A DNA stretch of 47,331 nucleotides from Streptomyces sp. NRRL F-525. Lineage in GTDB: Bacteria > Actinomycetota > Actinomycetes > Streptomycetales > Streptomycetaceae. The DNA is taken from positions 1 through 47,331 of the forward strand of contig NZ_JNXE01000054.1 of assembly GCF_000716605.1 (NCBI RefSeq), in the 5' to 3' direction. Position 1 is the first letter of the stretch. Every line of letters begins with the position of its first letter. Made by a program: the position numbers and the translations under genes. A model generated the notes under the pieces. It saw only the letters and a program-made list of their open reading frames with translations, was not told the origin of the DNA and made no database searches. Shown here one piece after another: positions 1-6,182 of the stretch.

Positions 1-39
1 GGGTCTTGGGGCGGGGCGGGGTCTTGGGGCGGGGTGGCG

Positions 40-420
40 CGTTCGGTGCCGGGTGGGCTCTTGCTGCGGGGAGGGGCGCCTTTAGTGCCGGGGCTCGCTT
101 CTGGCGCAGGGCGGGTCTTGGTGCGGGCGGCGCCTTCGGTACGGGTGGGCGCTCGGTGCAGGTCGGGGGGATCGAGTTTGCGGGGCTCGCTTCTTGGTGC
201 GGGGCGGGTCTTGGTGCAGGGCGGGCGCCTTCGGTGCCGGGTGGGCGCTCGATGCAGGCCGGCGACATCCAATCTGCGCCGGCTCGCTTCTGGCGCAGGG
301 CGGGTCTTGGTGCGGGAAGCGCCTTCAGTGCCGGGTGGGTGCTCGGTACAGGGCGGCGGCATCCAGCCTGCGCGGGCTCGCTTCTTGGTGCAGGGCGGCG
401 TCATGCGGGTCGGCTCGTGG
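40..420. repeat. Degenerate ~94-bp tandem repeats
   Basis: The motif GGCTCGCTTCT recurs at 92, 184, 281 and 375, giving unit lengths of about 92, 97 and 94 bp. Each unit also carries GGCGGGTCTTGGTGC and a GTGCCGGGTGGG-like block. A more decayed unit precedes position 92. Open frames across this block on both strands are low-complexity and shift between units, so I do not call a gene. Positions 1-40 and 420-456 hold nothing I recognise. Confidence 0.7.
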
Positions 421-456
421 GGGCTTGTTCGCTTTTCAGGACAGGTCGGCGAAATT

Positions 457-524
457 CAGCCCGTCCGGCGTTTGAGGACGAGGCCCTTTCGGGGCCGATG
501 GGGGTCTGGGGGCGGAGCCCCCAG
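457..524 (+). repeat. Dispersed Streptomyces intergenic hairpin element
   Basis: This copy has the blocks CCGTCCGGCGTTTGAGGACG and GAGGCC, then a hairpin at 506-524 (CTGGGGGC, loop GGA, GCCCCCAG). The same element occurs at 28407-28539, which shows it is a repeat family and not a local signal. It lies just past the 3' end of nnaR (minus strand), where it may act as a transcription end or mRNA-stabilising structure. That role is inferred. Confidence 0.75.
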
Positions 525-586
525 CTACGTCGGCATCGGCACCCCGCACCATCGACCCCGCCCTAGCGCCCCGCCCTGACACCGGT

Positions 587-1747
587 TCACTCGTCGGCGT
601 ACTTGGAGTCGGCCGCCGGATCCAACGCCAACCTGTACCCCCGTTTCACCACCGTCTGGATCAGCTTCGGGGAGCCAAGTGCCGTGCGGAGGCGGGCCAT
701 TGCTGTTTCCACGGCGTGTTCGTCGCGGCCGGCGCCGGGGAGGGCGCGGAGGAGTTCCGCGCGGGCGACGACCCAGCCCGGGCGGCGGGACAGGGCCCGG
801 AGGAGTGACATGCCGGCCGGTGGGACCGGTCGTAGCGCGCCGTCGACCAGGACCGCGTGGCCGCGGATCTCCACCCGGTGGCCCGCGATGGGCAACGTGC
901 GGGCGCGGCCGGGGAGTTCCTGGCAGAGGAGTTGGACGAGGGGGCCGAGGCGGAAGCGTTCGGGCTGGACCGTGGTGATGCCGTGGTTCTGGAGCGGGAG
1001 CGCGGTGACGGGGCCGACGCAGGCCGGGAGGACGTCGTGGTGGAGGGCGGCGAGGAGTTCGGGGAGCAGGCCCCGGGTCTCGGCGCGGGAGAGGAGTGAC
1101 GCGGCGGCCGGTGCGCTGGTGAACGTCAGCGCGTCCAGACCCCGGGAGACCGTGGCGTCGAGGAGCCGGTCCAGCGGGGCGATGTCCTCGGGCGGCATCC
1201 ACCGGTACACGGGGACTACGACGACGTCCGCTCCCCCGGCCCGCAACGACTCCACGAAACCGGGCAACGGTTCGCCGTGCAGCTGGATGGCCACCCGGCG
1301 GCCCTCGACGCCCTCCTCCAGCAACCGGTCCAGCACCTCCGCCATGGACTCGGACGACGGCGACCACTCCTCCGTCAACCCGGCGGCGCGCACCGCCCCT
1401 TTGACCTTGGGCCCGCGCGCGAGCAGTTCCACCCCACGCAACCGGTCCAGGAGCGCCTCCCCGAGCCCCCACCCGTCGGCGGCCTCGATCCACCCCCGGA
1501 ACCCGATCGCGGTCGTAGCCACCACGACATCGGGTGCCTCGCCGATCAACTCCTTGGTCGCGGCGAGCAGTTCGCTGTCGTCGGCGAGCGGCACGATGCG
1601 CAGCGCGGGCGCGTGCACGACCACCGCGCCGCGCCGCTGGAGCAGTACCCCCAGCTCGTCGGCACGGCGCGCGGCGGTGACGCCCACGGTGAACCCCGAG
1701 AGGGGCCCGTGCTGCGCGCGCTCCGCTGGCTGCTGTTCCTCGTGCAT
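587..1747 (-). CDS. nnaR: NnaR-type regulator: HemD-like domain fused to winged helix
   Basis: 386 aa. Residues ~15-265 resemble uroporphyrinogen-III synthase (HemD), beginning GFTVGVTAARRADEL. Residues ~290-375 form an OmpR/PhoB-type winged helix ending in VETAMARLRTALG...VKRGYRL. This fusion next to narK matches NnaR of S. coelicolor and its mycobacterial counterpart, a co-activator of nitrate/nitrite assimilation that works with GlnR. It is often annotated as uroporphyrinogen-III synthase. The regulatory domain and the narK neighbour favour a transcription factor, though synthase activity cannot be excluded from sequence. The ATG start is followed at once by EEQQPAERAQ. A GlnR-box-like site lies ~110 bp upstream. 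Confidence 0.88.
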   Translation of the reverse strand: MHEEQQPAERAQHGPLSGFTVGVTAARRADELGVLLQRRGAVVVHAPALRIVPLADDSELLAATKELIGEAPDVVVATTAIGFRGWIEAADGWGLGEALLDRLRGVELLARGPKVKGAVRAAGLTEEWSPSSESMAEVLDRLLEEGVEGRRVAIQLHGEPLPGFVESLRAGGADVVVVPVYRWMPPEDIAPLDRLLDATVSRGLDALTFTSAPAAASLLSRAETRGLLPELLAALHHDVLPACVGPVTALPLQNHGITTVQPERFRLGPLVQLLCQELPGRARTLPIAGHRVEIRGHAVLVDGALRPVPPAGMSLLRALSRRPGWVVARAELLRALPGAGRDEHAVETAMARLRTALGSPKLIQTVVKRGYRLALDPAADSKYADE

Positions 1748-1811
1748 GGCTCTCGTCCCGAACGTAGTCGTACATGCGGCCGTGGATTCGGTGGTACGGC
1801 GGTACCTACAT

Positions 1812-1854
1812 GCCGAACGAGCCTGTCAACGGCGCGTGACAGGCTCGGTTCGGC
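1812..1854. terminator. Hairpin between narK and nnaR
   Basis: Arms GCCGAACGAGCCTGTCA (1812-1828) and TGACAGGCTCGGTTCGGC (1837-1854) pair with a single bulged G around an 8-nt loop. It lies 20 bp past the narK stop on the minus strand. There is no U-run on that strand, so it may be an attenuator or processing structure and not a full terminator. Confidence 0.6.
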
Positions 1855-1857
1855 TTT

Positions 1858-1873
1858 ATGTCGCCGGTGTTAC
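1858..1873 (-). promoter_or_regulatory. Putative GlnR box upstream of nnaR
   Basis: Read on the minus strand: GTAAC, six bases, GACAT. The GlnR consensus is gTnAc-n6-GaAAc, so the first half-site is perfect and the second matches 3 of 5. It lies between the narK stop and the nnaR start, and nnaR is a known GlnR target in S. coelicolor. Confidence 0.4.
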
Positions 1874-1874
1874 G

Positions 1875-3230
1875 TCACACCTCGGCATAGCTGAGCTGCG
1901 ACTTCGCCTCCGATGCGGAAGCTTTGGCACGAGCCGGGGCGGTAGGGCGACGAAGGTATACGGCCCAAGTCACCCCGAAGCAGAGGCCGTAGAAGACGAG
2001 GAAGGCGACGAACGCGCCGGTCCCCGAGCCGGAGGACAGGAACGACTGCCGGAAGGCGAGGTTGATGCCGACCCCGCCGAGCGCGCCCACGGCCCCGATG
2101 AGCCCCATGGAGGCCCCGGAGAGCCGACGCCCGTAAGCCGCGGCCTCATCCCCTTCGAGCCCCTTCGCGAGCGCCTTGGTCTGGAAGATGCCGGGGATCA
2201 TCTTGTACGTCGACCCGTTGCCGAGCCCGCTGAGCACGAACAGCACGATGAACACCGTCACGAACAACGGCAGCGACTTCTGCATGCTGGCGACGACCAG
2301 GATCGCGGTCGCGGCGGCCATGGCGACGAAGTTCCACAGGGTGATGCGGGCGCCGCCGTAGCGGTCGGCGAGCCATCCGCCGACGGGCCGGATCAGCGAG
2401 CCGAGCAGCGGGCCGATGAAGGTGAGATACGCGGCCTGCAACGGCGTACGGCCGAACTGCACCTGAAGCACCTGCCCGAACGCGAACGCGTACCCGATGA
2501 ACGACCCGAACGTGCCGATGTACAGGAACGCCATGATCCAGGTGTGCCAGTCGCGCGCGGCGTCCTTGGCGGCGCCGGTGTCGTTCTTGACGGAGGTGAG
2601 GTTGTCCATGAAGAGGGCGGCGAGGACGGCGGCGACGAGGATGAGCGGGATGTAGATCCCGAGCAGCACGCGCGGCCCGCCACCGGCGCCGATGATCGCG
2701 AGGGCGACCAGCTGGATCACGGGCACGCCGATGTTGCCCCCACCCGCGTTCAGCCCAAGAGCCCACCCCTTCTTCCGCAACGGGAAGAAGGCGTTGATGT
2801 TGGTCATGGAGGAGGCGAAGTTGCCGCCGCCGATGCCGGCCAGCAGGCCGATCCAGAGGAAGGTGTCGAAGGAGGTCCCCGGCTTCATCACGACGAACGC
2901 GGCGATGGTCGGGATGAGCAGCAGGCTGGCCGAGACGATCGTCCAGTTCCGCCCGCCGAAGACGGCGACCGCGAAGGTGTACGGCACCCGGACGACCGCG
3001 CCGACCAGCGTGACCATCGACGTCAGCAGGAACTTGTCGGCCGGGGTCAGCCCGTACTCCGGGCCCATGAAGAGCACCAGCACGGACCACAGGGTCCAGA
3101 TCGAGAAGCCGATGTGCTCGGAGAGCACGGAGAAGACGAGGTTGCGGCGGGCGACCTTCTCACCGGTCTCCCGCCAGAAGGTCTCGTCCTCCGGGTCCCA
3201 GTGCTCGATCCACTTGCCAGTGGCTGTCAT
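1875..3230 (-). CDS. narK: NarK-family nitrate/nitrite transporter (MFS)
   Basis: 451 aa with about 12 hydrophobic segments. The nitrate/nitrite porter signature is present (GIGGGNFASSMTNINAFFP, ~residues 131-149), with the related glycine-rich GLGNGSTYKMIP later in the chain and an MFS loop motif GGWLADRYGG. It should move nitrate or nitrite across the cytoplasmic membrane. No nitrate reductase genes are in the window. The start is ATG at 3230 (MTATGKWIEHWDPED), chosen for the GGAGG four bases upstream; the frame stays open further upstream but without a comparable ribosome site. It precedes nnaR on the same strand, separated by 127 bp holding a hairpin. Confidence 0.92.
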   Translation of the reverse strand: MTATGKWIEHWDPEDETFWRETGEKVARRNLVFSVLSEHIGFSIWTLWSVLVLFMGPEYGLTPADKFLLTSMVTLVGAVVRVPYTFAVAVFGGRNWTIVSASLLLIPTIAAFVVMKPGTSFDTFLWIGLLAGIGGGNFASSMTNINAFFPLRKKGWALGLNAGGGNIGVPVIQLVALAIIGAGGGPRVLLGIYIPLILVAAVLAALFMDNLTSVKNDTGAAKDAARDWHTWIMAFLYIGTFGSFIGYAFAFGQVLQVQFGRTPLQAAYLTFIGPLLGSLIRPVGGWLADRYGGARITLWNFVAMAAATAILVVASMQKSLPLFVTVFIVLFVLSGLGNGSTYKMIPGIFQTKALAKGLEGDEAAAYGRRLSGASMGLIGAVGALGGVGINLAFRQSFLSSGSGTGAFVAFLVFYGLCFGVTWAVYLRRPTAPARAKASASEAKSQLSYAEV

Positions 3231-3314
3231 GACGCCTCCACGGTGCACTACGGGGTAACGAGCGGTGATGCATCCCGAAGGTAGGCAGGGTGCGTTTCCG
3301 TGCCGTGGCTGTGA

Positions 3315-3330
3315 GTGACCGGAAGGGAAC
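3315..3330. promoter_or_regulatory. Putative GlnR box upstream of narK
   Basis: GTGAC, six bases, GGAAC: nine of ten bases match gTnAc-n6-GaAAc. It lies ~85 bp upstream of the narK ATG. Together with the site before nnaR, this suggests nitrogen control of both genes. Confidence 0.5.
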
Positions 3331-3397
3331 GTTGCTCTCACGGGCGGGGGTGGGGCGCGGTGAGGTGGTGGGGCGGTCACGGGGCTTGCGGCCCCTC

Positions 3398-3440
3398 CAC
3401 GTGGCATGTACTTTCCACTGTGGAAAGTACATGCCACGTG
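3398..3440. promoter_or_regulatory. Perfect 43-bp palindrome, probable autoregulatory operator
   Basis: Arms 3398-3418 and 3420-3440 are exact 21-bp inverted repeats around a single T. They begin and end with CACGTG and contain TGTACTTTCCAC / GTGGAAAGTACA. The right arm ends two bases before the GGAGG of the next gene. Likely the operator of the winged-helix protein encoded second in that operon. In RNA it could also form a 21-bp stem directly before the ribosome site. Confidence 0.75.
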
Positions 3441-3452
3441 ATGGAGGTCGTC

Positions 3453-3920
3453 ATGAACGACAGTTCGCGGGATCTGGAGCAGCTTCAACAGCAACGGACG
3501 GCGCTGGCCCAGCGGTTGAGGCTTCCGTGGTGGTACCTGGCGGCGACCGCGCTGCTGATGGCGGGGGTGCTGGCCCTGCCGTTCCTGCAGCCGCGGCACA
3601 TCTCCGAGTCGGTGGGCCAAAGCTCCTTGCTGGTGCTGATCCTGGTCCAGATAGGCCTCGGCCGGCTGCTGGTCCGCACCACCGGCGTGAAGTACCGGGG
3701 CCGGGACACGATCTACCCGTCGGCCCGACCCGTCATGTGGGTCACGTTCGGGGTGGCGCTGGCATCCGTCGCCGGCGAACACGTGCTGCTCGGAAAAGGG
3801 GACACCGCACTCGCGATCACCCTGGCCACCGTCGTGGTGGCGGCAGTGGTGGGCATCCTGCTGTGGCAGAACGCGGCGATCCGCTACGACATCCGGCAAG
3901 GGCGAGCGGTATCCCGATGA
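3453..3920 (+). CDS. Small four-helix membrane protein
   Basis: 155 aa. A polar N-terminus (DLEQLQQQRTALAQRL, possibly a short coiled coil) is followed by four hydrophobic segments at roughly residues 24-43, 56-73, 92-112 and 118-138, and a short basic tail. The start is ATG at 3453 with GGAGG five bases upstream; earlier in-frame starts would run through the palindrome. It overlaps the next gene by ATGA, so the two are probably translationally coupled. No enzymatic motif is visible. The operon with a small winged-helix regulator under a palindromic operator suggests a membrane partner or stress/drug-responsive protein, but the function is unknown. Confidence 0.8.
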   Translation: MNDSSRDLEQLQQQRTALAQRLRLPWWYLAATALLMAGVLALPFLQPRHISESVGQSSLLVLILVQIGLGRLLVRTTGVKYRGRDTIYPSARPVMWVTFGVALASVAGEHVLLGKGDTALAITLATVVVAAVVGILLWQNAAIRYDIRQGRAVSR

Positions 3921-4252
3921 CCGGACCAGAAGGACGCGGGCGGCTGGACGAGATCATTCACCCGGTGACCAGGCTGTCGATCTGCGGACTGCTCGCCGCC
4001 GGCCCGCAGTGGGTGGAGTTCTCCGTCGTACGGGACACCGTGGGGGTGAGCGATTCGGTGCTGTCCAAGCAGTCCCGGATCCTGGAGGACGCCGGCTACC
4101 TCGAAGTGCGCAAGGGCGCGGTCGGACGACGCCCGCGAACCTGGTTCCGGCTCACCCCCGAGGGCCGCACCGCGTTCACCGAGCACCTCACCTGGCTGCA
4201 GAACGCGGCGCGACTCGCCGCGGGCCAGGCGGACACCGGCACGGGGGAATAG
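3917..4252 (+). CDS. Small winged-helix transcriptional regulator
   Basis: 111 aa. A single winged-helix domain fills the protein: HPVTRLSICGLLAAG, then the recognition region VSDSVLSKQSRILEDAGYLE, then a wing VRKGAVGRRPRTWFRLTPEG and a C-terminal dimerisation-type helix. The architecture matches the MarR/PadR-like regulators often paired with membrane proteins in Streptomyces. The start overlaps the upstream stop (ATGA). It is the most likely binder of the 43-bp palindrome at 3398-3440, giving autoregulation. The ligand is unknown. Confidence 0.87.
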   Translation: MTGPEGRGRLDEIIHPVTRLSICGLLAAGPQWVEFSVVRDTVGVSDSVLSKQSRILEDAGYLEVRKGAVGRRPRTWFRLTPEGRTAFTEHLTWLQNAARLAAGQADTGTGE

Positions 4253-4432
4253 GCCGTCAACAGCTCGGCCACGTCCAGGACTTCGGGCATCCCGTGCCCG
4301 TGGAGGGCGTACACCCAGGTGGCGGGCGGGGAAGTAGCGGCGCCCGTGCGGCAGTACGAGATCGAGCATCGGCTCACCCACCGCATCAAGCGACAGGGCG
4401 GCCTACCGCACCGGCGTTCCGCCTGAGGCAGC

Positions 4433-4687
4433 TCAGTGGACGGCCGTAAGACGACCAGGAGATGTCATGAGCTGCGGGGCCCGGTACTCCAGCTCGACCA
4501 CCTGTCCCTCGCGGAGTTCGACGGTCGTACCGGCCTCGCAGCAGCGGGCCTTGAACAGGTAGCGGAAATAGACGTCGACCCGATGCGAGCCGGGAGTCAG
4601 CGGTACGAAGCGGCTGCTCCACGCACCCTTCTGGGCCTGGCCGTCGACCTCAACCGTCAGGGCCGTGAAGCGGAGAAAGAACTGCAT
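4433..4687 (-). CDS. Small unknown protein with a beta-rich (PEGA-like) fold
   Basis: 84 aa if started at the ATG at 4687 (MQFFLRFTALTVEVDGQ). The chain alternates short predicted strands: VEVDGQAQKGAWSSRFVPL, GSHRVDVYFRYLF, TTVELREGQVVELEYRAP. This resembles small beta-sandwich (PEGA-like) proteins found in Streptomyces. No signal peptide or membrane helix. The start is uncertain: no good ribosome site precedes 4687, and an in-frame ATG at 4792 would add 35 residues. The 180 bp between the winged-helix gene and this one holds nothing I can support. Confidence 0.55.
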   Translation of the reverse strand: MQFFLRFTALTVEVDGQAQKGAWSSRFVPLTPGSHRVDVYFRYLFKARCCEAGTTVELREGQVVELEYRAPQLMTSPGRLTAVH

Positions 4688-4830
4688 CGGGTTGTGACGC
4701 CCCTGAAGGGAAAAGCCCGTTCGCGTGGACAAGTCGCACCTTCCTGAACCGACAGACCGTACGGAGTGGAGACCATCGGAGGTCGGAGCCACCGTAGCCC
4801 CCGCCGAGGTGGAGAACCCCTACCCGGCCG

Positions 4831-4856
4831 GTCTCCGCCTCCGTCTCCGTCTCCGT
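4831..4856. repeat. Short GTCTCC tandem repeat
   Basis: Four near-identical six-base units (GTCTCC or CCTCCG variants) run directly up to the stop codon of the acyltransferase gene. Probably a slippage tract of no known role. Confidence 0.5.
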
Positions 4857-6182
4857 CTAGGAAGACGCCCCCTTCCGCCGACTCCGGCCCCGCACAACCC
4901 CGTTGGGCCACAACCTCGGACTCCGCTTGGCGGCGATGTCCTCGATCCACCCGAACGCAAGGATCGCCACCGCGATGAGCGGCCAGATCAACAGGAACAT
5001 CAGGAACGTGTCCGCCTTGTCGAGCAACGACGTCGCCGCGTCGCTCTCCATGAAGGGGAGGTTGTACAGCTGGTCGATGATCGGCACAGTCGCCATGATG
5101 AGGAGGTTGTGCCACAAGTAGATCGTGACGGCGCGGTTGTTGGACAGGGTCACCAGCTTGTCCCACTTGGCCAGTCGCCCCGGCAACGTCTGCCAGGACG
5201 GCGCGTACTGGAGCAGGATCACCACGACGCCGAAGGACCAGGCCGCCTGGGCGAGCGGGATGTCGTTCAAGTCCCAGCCGTCCGGGCCGAGATGACCCGA
5301 CGCCCACCACAGCCCGAAGCCCATGATCAGGGTCGCGCCCGACACCGCGAGGTAGCGCGGGACCTGCTTCAGTACGCCCTCGTGGTGCGCGAAGCCCAGG
5401 ACCCAACAGCCGCCGTACACCGCGAAGTCGGAGACCGCGTTGCCCGTCTCGCCGGGGATGGTCACCAGGCCCGTGCCCACAACTGCCGTCAGTGCCAAGG
5501 GTGCCAGCAGAGTCGCCCAGGGGATCCTGCGGAACGCCCACAGCAGCAACGGCGACGCGATCACGAACCACAGATACGCCCGCAAGTACCACAACGGGCC
5601 CGCCGCCTGGTCCGCCCACGTGCTCTCCAACAGGCCCGACTCCGAACCCAGATGCTCCGGATACGGCGGGGCGCCGAACGGCACGATGTAGTCGAAGACC
5701 TTCGCCGCGCCCCACCAAGTGCCGCCCAGGTCAGGGTCCTTGAGCGGGTTCCAGCCCATCCCGAACATCATCACCAGCACCACCGCGCTGAACGCCCAGA
5801 GCGGGGGCAGCAGTCGCCGTAGCCGGCCTTTGATCACACCCAGCGCGGGACGGTTCAGCGAGCGGGCCATCAGCGAACCCGCCAGGGCGAACATCACGCC
5901 CATGGAGGGGAACAGGACCGACAGCCACGCCCAGCCGAAGAGGTGGTAGACGACGACCCGGACGAGGGCGATCGAGCGGAGGAGGTCGAGGTAGCGGTCC
6001 CGGCCGCCGCCCTTGCCCTTCGCCGGCGCCGATGCCGACTCCGGCGCCAACTCCGGTTCCTGCTGGCGCTGTTGGGGAATCCCGTACGCCGGCGTCGACT
6101 CGGAGTCTGCCTCAGACCGCACCCCCGGCCCACGCCCACGCTCCGGGTTCGTGCCCGTCCCCGCCGTGTATCCGTGCGTCAT
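4857..6182 (-). CDS. Membrane acyltransferase (acyltransferase-3 family), mat locus
   Basis: 441 aa. A ~60-residue low-complexity cytoplasmic N-terminus is followed by about ten membrane helices. The family motif RYLDLLRSIALVRVVVYH carries the conserved histidine (about H80) at the end of helix 1. Later segments such as LWYLRAYLWFVIASPLLLW and AVTIYLWHNLLIM are typical of OafA/YrhL-like O-acyltransferases. It should transfer an acyl group, commonly acetyl, onto an exported glycan. The gene overlaps matB by four bases (ATGA), so the natural inference is modification of the MatAB polymer. It lacks the C-terminal SGNH domain of some relatives. Confidence 0.88.
   Translation of the reverse strand: MTHGYTAGTGTNPERGRGPGVRSEADSESTPAYGIPQQRQQEPELAPESASAPAKGKGGGRDRYLDLLRSIALVRVVVYHLFGWAWLSVLFPSMGVMFALAGSLMARSLNRPALGVIKGRLRRLLPPLWAFSAVVLVMMFGMGWNPLKDPDLGGTWWGAAKVFDYIVPFGAPPYPEHLGSESGLLESTWADQAAGPLWYLRAYLWFVIASPLLLWAFRRIPWATLLAPLALTAVVGTGLVTIPGETGNAVSDFAVYGGCWVLGFAHHEGVLKQVPRYLAVSGATLIMGFGLWWASGHLGPDGWDLNDIPLAQAAWSFGVVVILLQYAPSWQTLPGRLAKWDKLVTLSNNRAVTIYLWHNLLIMATVPIIDQLYNLPFMESDAATSLLDKADTFLMFLLIWPLIAVAILAFGWIEDIAAKRSPRLWPNGVVRGRSRRKGASS

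Noticed and set aside
34..579. Open frames through the tandem repeats at the window start
   Set aside because: Low-complexity translation with no recognisable domain; repeat units of 92, 97 and 94 bp shift frame relative to one another.
587..1747. Plain uroporphyrinogen-III synthase (hemD)
   Set aside because: The C-terminal winged-helix domain and narK neighbour fit NnaR better; no other haem biosynthesis genes are nearby.
603..3284. Very long open frame on the plus strand opposite nnaR and narK
   Set aside because: It is antisense to two well-recognised genes, and its translation is Arg/Asp/Glu/Gly low-complexity typical of GC-rich shadow frames.
4096..4389. Minus-strand frame overlapping the winged-helix gene and the gap after it
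   Set aside because: No ribosome site or domain; most of it is antisense to a clear regulator gene. The 4253-4432 gap has no supported feature.
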